Positions 7,229 through 16,172 of a DNA stretch of 64,000 bases are shown here, in pieces. Source of the DNA: an uncultured Acidobacteriaceae bacterium (GTDB lineage Bacteria > Acidobacteriota > Terriglobia > Terriglobales > Acidobacteriaceae); NCBI GenBank assembly GCA_903849645.1, contig CAINJJ010000005.1, forward strand, positions 1 through 64,000, read 5' to 3'. A model generated the notes under the pieces. That model searched no databases and was not told where the DNA came from. It saw only the letters and a program-made list of their open reading frames with translations. Each line of letters begins with the position of its first letter. Position 1 is the first letter of the stretch. A program made the translations under genes and the position numbers.

Positions 7229-9436
7229 TCAAAAGCACTCGATGTGGTCGCAGGCATTCATCAGTGGCAGTTGCACCGTCGAGTCATGGTCCGGCTCAGA
7301 GTAGATGGTGATGGCGGCCGGTTTGTAGTCCTCGGGCTTCGCGGTCATGATGTTGGGCACAAAGGTCTGCGGATTGCGGTCGTAGAGCGGAAACCAGCTG
7401 CTCTGCGCCTGAACCACGACCGTGTGCCCGGCCTTGAAGACATGGTCCACATCGTGCAGTGAGAACTTGTACTCGCGGATGGAGCCGGAGCGAAGCGGCG
7501 TTGCCTTTTCGAAGCTCTCCAGATAGCGGCCGCGGAAGATCTCGGCATTGGTCATCAACTGGTAGCCGCGCATCTTGGGGTCCGGGTCGTTGTCAGGGTA
7601 CTGGTCGATCAGCTTCACCACCAGGTCGTTGTCAGTGCCGGTGGTCGATGCAAAGACATCGGCCATCACTTCTCCGGTAACGACCAGGTCCTTCTTCAGA
7701 ACGGGCAGCTTCCAGGTCGCGATGTCCTTGCGGTCGGCGAGGAAGCGCTGGTCTTCCGTGAGCCAGTTGAACCACTGCGACCCCTCGCCGTAGGTGGGCT
7801 GGATGGGACGTGGTCGGAAGGGAACCGGATTGGCCGGGTCGCTGGTGTAGGTGGTCGATCCTTTCGCGGTTGGATCAGTCCAGGCCAGTTTGCCGTCTCC
7901 CAGCAGGTGAATGCCCGTGGGCTGCGACTCCTTGGGCGGAAAGTGAGCGTAGCGCTTCCAGGTGTTGGAGCCGGTCTGGAAACTCGCCGTGTCTTCCAGG
8001 TCAAATCCTGACGTATTGCTGCCCGGCTCATCCTTCAGGAAGTGGGCGAAGAACCGGGTCTCAATCTGGGCGCGAAAGTCCTTGCCGGGGGCCACGGTGT
8101 AGTCAAGATTGCCCAGCCGGCGCGACGACGAGGCCCACGAGCCGTGACGCCAGGGGCCAAGCACAAGATAGTTCTGGTGGCTGGCGTCGTGCGGCTCCAG
8201 CGTGGAGTACTCAATCTGCGGCCCCCACATATCTTCCTGGTCATAGGTGCCGCCCACTGAGAGCGTCGGCACGGCCACTGTGTTCAGGTAGTTCTCAACG
8301 CCGCGCGAGCGCCAAACGTTGTCGTAGCTGGGATGCTCCAGGAAGAGCTTCCAGGTGGGAAGCAGGGGCGAGCCGGACTTTTTCACGTCCTCGGCAAAGC
8401 TGCCGCGCTCCAGAAAGTAGTCGAATCCGTCGCGCGGCTTGCCGTCCTTGTCCTTGCCGTAGTCGACGTTGCCCTGCTCCTTGTTGGACTCCATGCCCAG
8501 CACGTAGTCGTAGCCATAGGTCTGGCGAAAGGCTCCGTTATGGAAGAAGTCGTCGCCCATCCACACGTCGATCATGGGCGCCTGGGGCGAGATGGCTTTG
8601 ACCGCCGGGTGGGGGTCGATGCCGGCCATGATGGCCAGAAAGCCAGGATAGCTGGTGCCCACAAACCCCGCCCTTCCGTTGTTGCCCTTGACGTTGGCCA
8701 GCAGCCAGGCAACTGTGTCATAAGTGTCGGTGCTCTCGTCGACCGCCTTGGGGTCCTTGTGGTCGGCGAGCGGGCGGCTCATCGCAAACTCGCCCTCGCT
8801 CTTGTAGCGTCCGCGAATATCCTGCGCCACGTAGATGTAGCCGTCGCGCGCCAGTTCGGGGCGGCTCCCAAAGAACGATGCCCGGCTGGTTCCCTCCACG
8901 CCATACGGCGTCCGCTGCACAAGAAAAGGCAGCGGCGTGGTGATGTCCGCGGGCTTCAGAATGTAAGTGTGGAGCTTGACGCCGTCCCGCATGGGGATCA
9001 TGGCTTCGGTCCGCTCATAGTCGTGGAAGACATGGTGCACCGCCGAGCCAGTCCGCCGGTAGACGGCATCCGGCTCATTGGAGACGGTGGCGCTCTGCGC
9101 CAGCCCGGAGCCATCAAGGGTGAAGTGAACCGTTATCTTGGTGCGCGGAAAGGTGAAATCCACCGGCGTGATGACCTTGAGTTCCGCCGGAACCCCGCGC
9201 TCCGATTCAAGAAAGAACTTGCCCTCCTTCTCGTAGAAGCTCATCTTGAACTCCGGATCAGCGGGGTTCGTGAACTCTCCCGTGACCGCCAGAAACTGCG
9301 CGGGCGTCAGCAGGGGCTTGTCCGCGGGAATCTCGAGAGTCGGCGGCTCGGCTTGTTTCTGCGCCGAGCAGAGGGTTTGGGCTGCGGGCAGGAACGCGAG
9401 ACACAAGGCGGCAACGGTAGCGCGGAAACAGGACAA
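7229..9436 (-). CDS. CocE/NonD family (peptidase S15) secreted hydrolase
   Basis: A 735-residue alpha/beta hydrolase. The signal peptide ends near LCSAQ. A roughly 100-residue N-terminal extension precedes the catalytic domain, which starts at MIPMRDGVKLHTYILKP. The nucleophile motif is GFVGTSYPGFLA (Ser in GTSYPG), and the C-terminal jelly-roll domain typical of X-Pro dipeptidyl-peptidases and cocaine esterase follows. The start is TTG at 9436 with AGGAGG 8 bases upstream. Possible substrates are acylated small molecules, glutaryl-7-ACA-like compounds or peptides; the family does not tell which. Located in the periplasm or outside the cell. Confidence 0.9.
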   Translation of the reverse strand: MSCFRATVAALCLAFLPAAQTLCSAQKQAEPPTLEIPADKPLLTPAQFLAVTGEFTNPADPEFKMSFYEKEGKFFLESERGVPAELKVITPVDFTFPRTKITVHFTLDGSGLAQSATVSNEPDAVYRRTGSAVHHVFHDYERTEAMIPMRDGVKLHTYILKPADITTPLPFLVQRTPYGVEGTSRASFFGSRPELARDGYIYVAQDIRGRYKSEGEFAMSRPLADHKDPKAVDESTDTYDTVAWLLANVKGNNGRAGFVGTSYPGFLAIMAGIDPHPAVKAISPQAPMIDVWMGDDFFHNGAFRQTYGYDYVLGMESNKEQGNVDYGKDKDGKPRDGFDYFLERGSFAEDVKKSGSPLLPTWKLFLEHPSYDNVWRSRGVENYLNTVAVPTLSVGGTYDQEDMWGPQIEYSTLEPHDASHQNYLVLGPWRHGSWASSSRRLGNLDYTVAPGKDFRAQIETRFFAHFLKDEPGSNTSGFDLEDTASFQTGSNTWKRYAHFPPKESQPTGIHLLGDGKLAWTDPTAKGSTTYTSDPANPVPFRPRPIQPTYGEGSQWFNWLTEDQRFLADRKDIATWKLPVLKKDLVVTGEVMADVFASTTGTDNDLVVKLIDQYPDNDPDPKMRGYQLMTNAEIFRGRYLESFEKATPLRSGSIREYKFSLHDVDHVFKAGHTVVVQAQSSWFPLYDRNPQTFVPNIMTAKPEDYKPAAITIYSEPDHDSTVQLPLMNACDHIECF

Positions 9437-9459
9437 GAGAGTGACCTCCTCAAAGCAGA

Positions 9460-10416
9460 CTAGTGCGAATGGCCGTGATGGCTGTGACTGTGGCTTCCGG
9501 CCATCTCTTCCAGCGGAACAACGCAGCCATCAAGCTGCTGGCAGCCGGAGTGTTCAAACTGGATGGTGGTGTGGCTGATGTGAAAGTGATCCTTGAGCAC
9601 GTGGTTGAGCTTGAGCAGAATGCAGGCGCTCTCCGACGGCGGAATATCGGCGATGGTCACATGGCAGGCCAGCGCGCGGGAGCTGGAGCCGAGGCTCCAG
9701 ATGTGGAGATCATGGACGTTGATCACGCCCTCGATCTCCTCCATGCCCTGGCGAATCTCAGGCAGCGAGACGCCCCGCGGCGTGCCTTCGAGCAGAATGT
9801 TCAGGGTCTCGCGAACTATGCCGATGCTCGACCAGAGAATCAAGGCGGCAATGAGCAGCGAGAGCGCAGGGTCGATCCAGTTCTGTCCCGTCAGCAGGAT
9901 GCCGACGCCGCCGGCAATCACCGCCGCTGTCGAGAGCGTGTCGCCGGCCATGTGAAGAAACGCCGAGCGCAGGTTGACGTCCCGCGCCACCCCCCACAGC
10001 AGGGCCGCAATCAACCCGTTCATGGCCACGCCGGCCGCCGCCACAATCATCATCAGGCGCGGCTGCACCGTGACCGGCGCGGAGAGCCGGTGAACGGCCT
10101 CGATGCCGATCCAGATGGCGATGACGACAAGCGTGGAGGCGTTAACAAAGGCCGCCAGCACACCCGCCCGCTGATAGCCAAAGGTGCGCGCCTGGTCCGC
10201 CGGGCGCGACTGGAAGTACACCGCCGCAAAACTCAGCAGCAGGGCCAGAAAGTCCGATACGTTGTGCCCGGCCTCCGACAGCAGCGCCAGCGAGTGCGCG
10301 CGCAGTCCCGCCACAAAGGTCACCACCACGTAGGCAAGCGTGGCCACCAGCGAGAAAGCAAGAACGGATTTGGTCCTGCTTGCACCGGGGGAAGAAGGCG
10401 CGGCGTGGACGTGCAT
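9460..10416 (-). CDS. Cation diffusion facilitator (zinc/cobalt exporter)
   Basis: A 318-residue metal/proton antiporter with six transmembrane segments. HNVSDFLALLLSF in TM2 and HMAGDTLSTAAVI in TM5 carry the His/Asp metal site (HxxxD in both). The cytoplasmic domain has GVINVHDLHIWSLGS, the CDF signature. The C-terminus is His-rich (HSHSHHGHSH), a probable metal-sensing tail. The ATG at 10416 begins MHVHAAPSS; a longer frame to 10500 is rejected as non-conserved. Zinc is the usual substrate, but cobalt, cadmium or manganese cannot be excluded. Confidence 0.92.
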   Translation of the reverse strand: MHVHAAPSSPGASRTKSVLAFSLVATLAYVVVTFVAGLRAHSLALLSEAGHNVSDFLALLLSFAAVYFQSRPADQARTFGYQRAGVLAAFVNASTLVVIAIWIGIEAVHRLSAPVTVQPRLMMIVAAAGVAMNGLIAALLWGVARDVNLRSAFLHMAGDTLSTAAVIAGGVGILLTGQNWIDPALSLLIAALILWSSIGIVRETLNILLEGTPRGVSLPEIRQGMEEIEGVINVHDLHIWSLGSSSRALACHVTIADIPPSESACILLKLNHVLKDHFHISHTTIQFEHSGCQQLDGCVVPLEEMAGSHSHSHHGHSH

Positions 10417-10517
10417 AGACAAAGTGTAAATGGGGCGGCGGGGCTTTCCAATTGCGCTTCCGGGCAAGGTTCTAACCAAAGCCCGACTTTGCGACGCCAT
10501 CGCAGCGACGTTGGATA

Positions 10518-10991
10518 TCAGCCCCGGCCAGGCCGCAGGTGGCCCAACTGCACCGCGTCGCGGTCGTCATAGAAGAGCACCGGCAAACCCTCGCGCAACC
10601 CGGTCCACTCCTCGGCGATCACAATGCTGTTCTGCGGGCTTCCGGGTTGATAGCGCACCGAGCAGGGAAAACCGGCACGGACCTGCGCTGGATCAACCAC
10701 GCCGCCCATGGCCGTAATGTCCTGCGAACACTCATAGGCGACCCCGCTGATGCGGTAGTTATAGACCAGCAGCGTCAGAGTGCGGCCTGCGCCCACCTCC
10801 AGCTCGATCACGTCCAGCAGCATGCCGTCCACCAGGCGGCCTGAGCGCGCAAGAAACTGCCGGCGCGCGCGCTCCCTCTCCTCTTCGCTCCTGCGCCGGT
10901 GCAGCAGCAGCCACAGGGCAACTGATCCCAGGACGGCGATGAGCGTGATACTGGCAGCGGTTTCCCAGGTATTGGCGGTGAGAGCGTTCAT
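10518..10991 (-). CDS. Single-pass membrane protein, DUF3592-like
   Basis: A 157-residue protein with one N-terminal transmembrane helix (about residues 11-30), a charged Arg/Glu linker, and a soluble beta-rich domain. The repeated pattern GRLVDGMLLDVIEL followed by LLVYNYRISGVAYECSQ and a GFPCSVRYQPGSPQNSIV turn looks like the DUF3592 domain. I start at the ATG at 10991; the frame continues upstream into the hslV region. It is divergent from hslV. The function is unknown and the domain call is tentative. Confidence 0.65.
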   Translation of the reverse strand: MNALTANTWETAASITLIAVLGSVALWLLLHRRRSEEERERARRQFLARSGRLVDGMLLDVIELEVGAGRTLTLLVYNYRISGVAYECSQDITAMGGVVDPAQVRAGFPCSVRYQPGSPQNSIVIAEEWTGLREGLPVLFYDDRDAVQLGHLRPGRG

Positions 10992-11183
10992 GTGGGGGAG
11001 GGACTCCCCCCAGGAGGCCCCGCTTAGAGGATACCGCAGCCGCAAACCGCCGATATAGCGCCTGACTTGCGGCTGAATTGAGCGCTTCGGCGCAGCAACC
11101 GCGCTTTCCTGCTGCGATATACTTGTGAGTGCATCTTTGAAGGAGTTCCGGCCTGCCGGAAGCCCCGTTTCCGGAGGTTTTTC

Positions 11184-11756
11184 TTGGGTTCTGACAAAAA
11201 TTCCGTTGCGGCACGCCGTTCCCGAATCCGCTCGACCACGGTCATCTGCGTTCGGCGCAACGGCCAGGTGGTGATGGCCGCGGACGGGCAGGTCACCCTC
11301 GGCGACCACGTGCTCAAGCACTCCGCAAAAAAGATCCGCCGCCTCTACCAGGACAAGATCCTCGCCGGGTTCGCCGGCTCCACCGCGGACGCCTTCTCGC
11401 TCTTCGCCCGCTTCGAGTCCAAGCTGGAGCAGTACGCCGGCAACCTGAACCGCGCCGCCGTCGAGCTGGCCAAGGACTGGCGCACCGACAAGATGCTGCG
11501 CAACCTGGAGGCGCTGCTGGTGGTCGCAGACCAGGGACAGACCTTCCTCATCTCAGGCTCCGGCGACGTCATCGACCCCGACGAGCCCCTGGCAGCCATC
11601 GGCTCCGGCGGAAGCTACGCCACCGCCGCCGCCCGCGCCCTGCTGGAAAACACCGACATGAGCGCCCGCGAGATCGCCGAAAAGGCCATGAAGATCGCCG
11701 GCGACATCTGCATCTACACCAACGACCACGTCACCATTGAGGAGTTGAAAGGCTAG
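11184..11756 (+). CDS. hslV: ATP-dependent protease HslUV, peptidase subunit
   Basis: HslV forms the double-hexamer proteolytic core of HslUV. The product is 190 residues. The proteasome-like signature [19 protein letters not shown] aligns the catalytic threonine at residue 18, so about 17 residues must be removed, whereas E. coli HslV loses only Met. Conserved FAGSTADAF and the C-terminal [14 protein letters not shown] are present. The start is TTG at 11184 with GGAGG at 11173-11177 (6-base spacing); there is no ATG or GTG start closer to the Thr. Its partner hslU lies 1.3 kb downstream, beyond a toxin-antitoxin insertion. Confidence 0.95.
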   Translation: MGSDKNSVAARRSRIRSTTVICVRRNGQVVMAADGQVTLGDHVLKHSAKKIRRLYQDKILAGFAGSTADAFSLFARFESKLEQYAGNLNRAAVELAKDWRTDKMLRNLEALLVVADQGQTFLISGSGDVIDPDEPLAAIGSGGSYATAAARALLENTDMSAREIAEKAMKIAGDICIYTNDHVTIEELKG

Positions 11757-11776
11757 CGGCTCGCTCCGGGGGCCAC

Positions 11777-12031
11777 ATGGACGAAGGGAAGATTCGCAAG
11801 GGGACTACCGGGTGAATTGCCAAGCGGATGATTGCCAACGAACTGGAGGCACAGGGCTTTTCGGTTCGAGACCTGAATCTTGAAGGCGTGGCAGCCCATG
11901 CCGATCTGCTTGCCGTGAAGAATGGCCACATCTGGCTAATCCAGATCAAAGGCGCGGGCTGCAGCGGGCAGTACCCAAACAATGGGTGGTGGTTTCATTA
12001 CGGCTCTTTGGAATGTGGATCGAAACTCTGA
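11777..12031 (+). pseudogene. Broken PD-(D/E)XK-like nuclease fragment
   Basis: One reading frame runs from an ATG at 11777 through an in-frame TGA at 11813-11815 and on to 12031. After the stop it reads IAKRMIANELEAQGFSVRDLNL, then HADLLAVKNGHIWLIQIKGA, the D...(E/Q)xK layout of a PD-(D/E)XK nuclease-like domain, followed by NNGWWFHYG. It ends after about 85 codons, short of a full domain. The acidic residue before x-Lys is Gln, and both ends look eroded. It lies between hslV and the VapBC pair and is best read as a decayed remnant. A 67-residue ORF from the ATG at 11828 could still be translated. Confidence 0.55.
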
Positions 12032-12226
12032 AAATATCAAGCTGGAATTAGAGAAGCAGAGAGTCAGACACGCAGGCATCCTGCACACATTGTTATCAAG
12101 TGAATAGATTTGGGAGGCCGGAGGTCCAAGGTTTTTGATCTCCGGATCGCGGTTTCAACGATTGTCTCCGGGGCGCATTGCGCGCCGGCTCAAATGCTCT
12201 TATTCTTACCGGTAGGAGTAATACCG

Positions 12227-12475
12227 ATGCAGATCACCAGCAAGGGCCAAGTCACCATCCCCCAGGAGATTCGCCATCAGTTGGGGCTTTTGCCCCATAC
12301 GGAGGTCGAGTTCGACGTGGCGGAGGGCTGCGCCCGTATACGAAAGTCCCAGCGAATCGGAAGGCGGAGCGCTAGGGGCGAAGCCGTGCTTCAGGCACTA
12401 CGGGGCACCGCGGACACCCGAATGACCACCGACGAGATCATGGCGCTGACCAGGGGCGGCGGGCCAGAGCAATGA
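12227..12475 (+). CDS. vapB: AbrB/MazE-type antitoxin of a VapBC pair
   Basis: An 82-residue DNA-binding antitoxin. MQITSKGQVTIPQEIRHQLGLLP is the swapped-hairpin SpoVT/AbrB domain at residues 1-23; the rest is the toxin-binding tail (TTDEIMALTRGGG). The ATG at 12227 begins exactly at the domain. Its stop overlaps the start of the toxin gene in ATGA, the usual arrangement that ties toxin synthesis to antitoxin synthesis. Autoregulation at its own promoter is expected from the family. Confidence 0.9.
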   Translation: MQITSKGQVTIPQEIRHQLGLLPHTEVEFDVAEGCARIRKSQRIGRRSARGEAVLQALRGTADTRMTTDEIMALTRGGGPEQ

Positions 12476-12933
12476 AGCCCGTTCTGGCCGGCCTTCCGGC
12501 GCGAATCGCCCACTGCACCGGAGTTCTGGTGGACAGCAACGTGCTGATCGACATCGCCTCCGGAGATCCGGTATGGGAGCCATGGTCGAGTCAGGCGCTG
12601 GCCGAGTGCGCCGAGTACGCGGGTTTGGTCATCAATCCCATCATCTACTCCGAGGTTTCAGTCAGCTACCAGACGATTGAAACTCTGGATGCCGCGCTGC
12701 CGCTGCATCTCTACGAACGGGCTTCGCTGCCGTGGGAGGCTGGTTTTCTGGCCGGCAAGTGCTTCCTGGCCTATCGCCGGGCCGGTGGCCGGCGAACAGC
12801 GCCTTTACCCGACCTCTATATCGGGGCTCATGCGGCAATCAAGGGCCTGGCTCTGCTCACGCGTGATGCAACTCGCTACCGAACCTATTTTCCCAGGCTC
12901 GAAGTGCTCGCTCCACCCACAGGCCAGGTCTGA
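12472..12933 (+). CDS. vapC: PIN-domain ribonuclease toxin VapC
   Basis: A 153-residue PIN toxin. Acidic residues for Mg2+ are visible in [11 protein letters not shown] (Asp21), SEVSVSY (Glu), PDLYIGAHA (Asp) and [14 protein letters not shown] (Asp). VapC toxins cut tRNA or rRNA when freed from VapB. About 16 residues precede the usual PIN start, so an internal GTG start at the VLVDSN region is possible, but the ATGA overlap favours 12472. The pair sits between hslV and hslU. Confidence 0.9.
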   Translation: MKPVLAGLPARIAHCTGVLVDSNVLIDIASGDPVWEPWSSQALAECAEYAGLVINPIIYSEVSVSYQTIETLDAALPLHLYERASLPWEAGFLAGKCFLAYRRAGGRRTAPLPDLYIGAHAAIKGLALLTRDATRYRTYFPRLEVLAPPTGQV

Positions 12934-13031
12934 CAGTAAGCCCTGATTCTCTGCACCGCTCGATACCGCGGATCGTTTCAGCCTTGGCCTCGCGCTCGGC
13001 GGCAAAGCCTGAGAGAATAGAGGCTGACAAA

Positions 13032-14534
13032 ATGGCCATCTACCTCCCCGCATCCGCTGAAGAACAGGACGTCTCGCTCGACGAGTTGACGCCGCGCGAG
13101 ATCGTCGCCGAGCTCGACAAACACGTCGTGGGCCAGAAGGCAGCCAAGCGCGCCGTGGCCATTGCCCTGCGCAACCGCCAGCGCCGCCAGAAGCTCCCTC
13201 CCGACCTCGCCGACGACATCATGCCCAAGAACATCATCATGATTGGGCCCACGGGCGTGGGAAAGACCGAGATCGCCCGCCGCCTGGCCAAGCTGACCGG
13301 CTCGCCCTTTCTCAAGGTCGAGGCCTCCAAGTTTACCGAGGTGGGCTACGTTGGCCGCGATGTCGAATCCATGATCCGCGACCTGGTGGAGATCGCCATC
13401 GACATGGTGCGCGAGGAGCGACTGGAAGAGGTGGAAGACAAGGCGGAGATGAACGCCGAGGAACGGCTTCTCGACGTGCTCCTGCCGCCTCCGCCCGCGC
13501 CGCCCCCCGGCCAGGAGGGCCAGCTCACCCTGCCCGGCTCTGACAGCCACCAGCGCACCCGCGAAAAGATGCGCCAGCAGTTCCGCGAGGGCAAGCTCGA
13601 CGACCGCCAGGTCGAGATCGATGTCCGCGACCGCGGCACGCCGCAGTTCGGCATCATCAGCAACCAGAACCTTGAAGACATGGAGATGAACCTCAAGGAC
13701 ATGCTGCCCAACATCTTTGGCGCCGGCTCCAAAAAGCGCAAGATGAAGGTGGCGGACGCCTTCGACTACCTGGTGCAGGAGGAAGAGGGCCGGCTCATCG
13801 ACATGGACCAGGTGAACCGCACGGCCACCGAGCGTGTGGAGTCCAACGGCATCATCTTCCTTGACGAAATCGACAAGATCGCCGGCCGCGAGGGCGGCCA
13901 CGGGCCCGACGTCTCCCGCGAAGGCGTGCAGCGCGACATCCTGCCCATTGTTGAGGGCACCACGGTCAACACCCGCTACGGCATGGTGCGCACCGACCAC
14001 ATCCTCTTCATCGCCGCGGGCGCGTTCCACGTCTCCAAGCCCAGCGACCTCATTCCCGAGCTCCAGGGCCGCTTTCCCATCCGCGTCGAGTTGCAATCGC
14101 TCACCGTCGATGACTTCCTGCGCATCCTCACCGAGCCCAAGGCCTCGCTCACCAAGCAATACTCGGCCCTGCTGGAGACCGAAGGCGTTCGCCTCGAGTT
14201 CTCTCCCGAGGGCCTGCGCGAGATGGCGGAGTTTGCCTTCAAGGTCAACGAGTCCACTGAGAACATTGGCGCGCGCCGCCTGCACACCATCATGGAGCGG
14301 GTGCTGGAGGATGTAAGCTTTCTGGCGCCCGATGTGGCCCGCCGCGCCCCCGACCCGGAAGCCCAGGCCGCGCTCGCCGAAGCCATCAAGAATGAGTCCT
14401 CCAAGCCCCTGCCCTATGAGGAGCGCATGACCGCCTCCGGCCCGGAGAAGGTCTTCCTCATCTCCGCCGAGTACGTCAAGCTCATGGTCGCCTCCATCGT
14501 CCGCGACCAGGACCTGAGCCGGTACATCCTTTAG
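13032..14534 (+). CDS. hslU: ATP-dependent protease HslUV, ATPase subunit
   Basis: HslU unfolds substrates and feeds them to HslV. The product is 500 residues, somewhat longer than E. coli HslU (443), because of the acidic, proline-rich I-domain insert (around 145-185, with a run of prolines). Walker A is GPTGVGKTE (72-80), the pore loop is GYVGRD, Walker B is IIFLDEIDK, and sensor II includes ENIGARRLH. The C-terminal SRYIL is the tail that activates HslV. I choose the ATG at 13032 (MAIYLPASA); 16 further codons upstream are not conserved. Confidence 0.96.
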   Translation: MAIYLPASAEEQDVSLDELTPREIVAELDKHVVGQKAAKRAVAIALRNRQRRQKLPPDLADDIMPKNIIMIGPTGVGKTEIARRLAKLTGSPFLKVEASKFTEVGYVGRDVESMIRDLVEIAIDMVREERLEEVEDKAEMNAEERLLDVLLPPPPAPPPGQEGQLTLPGSDSHQRTREKMRQQFREGKLDDRQVEIDVRDRGTPQFGIISNQNLEDMEMNLKDMLPNIFGAGSKKRKMKVADAFDYLVQEEEGRLIDMDQVNRTATERVESNGIIFLDEIDKIAGREGGHGPDVSREGVQRDILPIVEGTTVNTRYGMVRTDHILFIAAGAFHVSKPSDLIPELQGRFPIRVELQSLTVDDFLRILTEPKASLTKQYSALLETEGVRLEFSPEGLREMAEFAFKVNESTENIGARRLHTIMERVLEDVSFLAPDVARRAPDPEAQAALAEAIKNESSKPLPYEERMTASGPEKVFLISAEYVKLMVASIVRDQDLSRYIL

Positions 14535-14564
14535 AACTTTGTTGACATACCCTTCGGAGCGGCC

Positions 14565-14634
14565 ATTTGTGAAGGGTAAGGACCTCAGCTATTTGTGAAG
14601 GGGAAGGACCTCAGCTATTTGTGAAGGGTACGGG
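14565..14634. repeat. 26-bp tandem repeat, 2.7 copies
   Basis: Units begin ATTTGTGAAGGG at 14565, 14591 and 14617, the first two 26 bases long and differing at one position. They start 31 bases after the hslU stop and run into a dispersed repeat. No function is apparent. Confidence 0.85.
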
Positions 14635-14790
14635 CTTCACAGGCTGCGGAAAAACTCGCCTCGGTCTTGCTTTGTAACAAGGGCACGGCTTTAGCCGGGC
14701 CGCAGATGCAACAAGGAAAAAGACGGGCTTCAGCCCCTGAGGGAAGTCCATCCCAGGGGAACATGACTCGATCAGAGTTTCCGTGGGTGG
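14635..14790. repeat. Dispersed intergenic repeat (copy A)
   Basis: Contains GGCTTCACAGGCTgcGGAAAAA, GGCTTTAGCCGGGCC and GGGCTTCAGCCCCTGAGGG. A diverged relative with the same blocks occurs at 55686-55850. The segments make small hairpins (GGGCTTCAGCCC, GGCTTTAGCC). It fills the space between the 26-bp repeats and the next gene. Confidence 0.5.
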
Positions 14791-14814
14791 ATTGTTTCGA
14801 GAGAAGAGAAAACG

Positions 14815-15204
14815 ATGCCTCGTCCTCCCAAACCGAAGCAGAAAGCTCCGCACGCGTTCGTCGTGGAGGCGCTTATGCCCCTGAGCCCCGAGGTGCGGCG
14901 CATGTTTTCCGGTTTCTCCGTCTACCTGGGCCGCAGGATCGTTTGCATGCTCCGCGATCATGCCGAATCTCCCGTGGACAACGGCGTTTGGCTTGTTCTT
15001 TCTGAAAGCACGAACCCCAACGATCCAGCGCTTCGCCGCGAATTCCCTTCCATCCGTTCCATCGAACTCCTGGGAGGCAAGATCAGCCATTGGCTTCTGA
15101 TCCCGAGTGACAGCCCCAGCTTCGAGAGGGAGGCGCTTCACGCCTGCGATCTGCTCCTGCGCCATGACCCGCGCATCGGCCGAATCCCCAAATCGAAAAG
15201 ATAG
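14815..15204 (+). CDS. Conserved protein with TfoX-N-like fold
   Basis: A 129-residue soluble protein. VRRMFSGFSVYLGRRIVCMLRD resembles the start of the TfoX N-terminal domain (MFGGxxxYxxGxxFxLxxD). It is followed by DNGVWLVLSES, LRREFPSIRSIELLGG and a terminal HDPRIGRIPKSKR that I associate with a widespread uncharacterised family. No catalytic residues are evident. The ATG at 14815 follows AGAGAAGAG. Flanked by repeats on both sides. Function unknown. Confidence 0.7.
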   Translation: MPRPPKPKQKAPHAFVVEALMPLSPEVRRMFSGFSVYLGRRIVCMLRDHAESPVDNGVWLVLSESTNPNDPALRREFPSIRSIELLGGKISHWLLIPSDSPSFEREALHACDLLLRHDPRIGRIPKSKR

Positions 15205-15747
15205 CGGACACCGGGAGCCCTCCTGGGCGGAATCGTGGCGGGTTCCTTGGGAATCTTTCCCGCGGCACCTCAGCGGCCAGCGCCCAACGAGAAACTTCCG
15301 GGCAGGCGGTGATTCAACCTCGATCAAACACCATCCCCACGGCGTCGTCATGTTGAGCGCAGCGAAACATCTGCGGTTGCTTCTCGTAACTTCCAGGGCA
15401 ACCGCAGATCCTTCGCTGCGGCTCAGGATGACTGGGCGTTGGGATTGCGGTACATGGGTCGGATCCGGATTGTTGGCGTATCGCCTCCGATTCGGAACCA
15501 ACTCCCCACCACCCATTTTCCAGTTGCATCGGCCCTGGCGCTCTGCTACGTTTTTCTCGTACCTCGGCAGTCCGCGCCGCACGTCAATCAGCGGGCTCTA
15601 CCTGCTCTCTCCGGCTTCTGAGGGATTGCGGATGGGGGCGCTTCAGAAGCACACCGGGAAGGGTGTGCCTGCGCCCAGTCTGATTGACTCGCATCCGCAC
15701 CTCGCTTCCCGCCACTCCAACGAGCATAACGCCAAGGGAGAAGAGCC
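15205..15747. other. Non-coding stretch between TfoX-like gene and VOC gene
   Basis: No convincing gene in either strand; the frames that cross it are shadows with poor composition. It holds the REP-like inverted repeat at 15347-15432. The last 30 bases include AGGGAGAAGAG, the ribosome binding site of the VOC gene. Confidence 0.6.
15347..15432. repeat. REP-like inverted repeat
   Basis: Two arms of 34 and 35 bases (15347-15380 and 15398-15432) are near-perfect reverse complements around a 17-base loop. The right arm in reverse complement is identical over 35 bases to 48882-48916, where a decayed REP-associated transposase follows. This is a mobile palindromic family, not a gene-specific terminator. 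Confidence 0.8.
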
Positions 15748-16104
15748 ATGAGCAATCCGGCACTGCAAAACAAGATCACCTACATCGAGTTTTCAACCAC
15801 TGACATTGAGCGCACCAAAGCGTTCTATGGCACGGTCTTCGGCTGGACTTTCAAGGACTGGGGTCCGGACTACATCAGCTTTGCCGGCGCAGGCGTGGAC
15901 GGCGGCTTTGCCAAGAGCGATGCCGGTCCGGCAGGCAAGTCCGCGCCGCTCATCGTGCTTTACTCCGCCGACCTCAAGGCCACCGAGGACGCAGTCGTGG
16001 CCGCGGGCGGCAGCATCGTGGTGCCCACCTTCGAGTTTCCCGGCGGGCGGCGCTTCCACTTTGCCGATGGCGTGGGAAACGTACTTGCTGTCTGGTCGGA
16101 GTAG
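15748..16104 (+). CDS. VOC (glyoxalase/bleomycin resistance fold) protein
   Basis: A 118-residue single-VOC-domain protein. It opens ITYIEFSTTDIERTKAFYGTVFGWTF and ends FEFPGGRRFHFADGVGNVLAVW, the paired beta-alpha-beta-beta-beta modules of the family. Such small VOC proteins often bind metal and a small ligand, but usual metal ligands are not clear here (FSTTD rather than H at the first position). The ATG at 15748 has a good Shine-Dalgarno. Substrate unknown. Confidence 0.85.
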   Translation: MSNPALQNKITYIEFSTTDIERTKAFYGTVFGWTFKDWGPDYISFAGAGVDGGFAKSDAGPAGKSAPLIVLYSADLKATEDAVVAAGGSIVVPTFEFPGGRRFHFADGVGNVLAVWSE

Positions 16105-16172
16105 TCCTGCTTCGGCAGGTCATCGCAAGTTGAAGACCGTGGGCGCGGCGACGGCAGTCTCCGCGCCTCCCA

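Noticed and set aside
11813..11815. TGA as a selenocysteine codon
   Set aside because: The surrounding protein has no redox motif and no SECIS-like hairpin is apparent; the gene is otherwise truncated.
12978..14285. Long minus-strand frame (435 codons) opposite hslU
   Set aside because: It is the antisense shadow of a GC-rich gene with all HslU motifs on the other strand; composition (Gly/Leu/His-rich) is typical of shadows.
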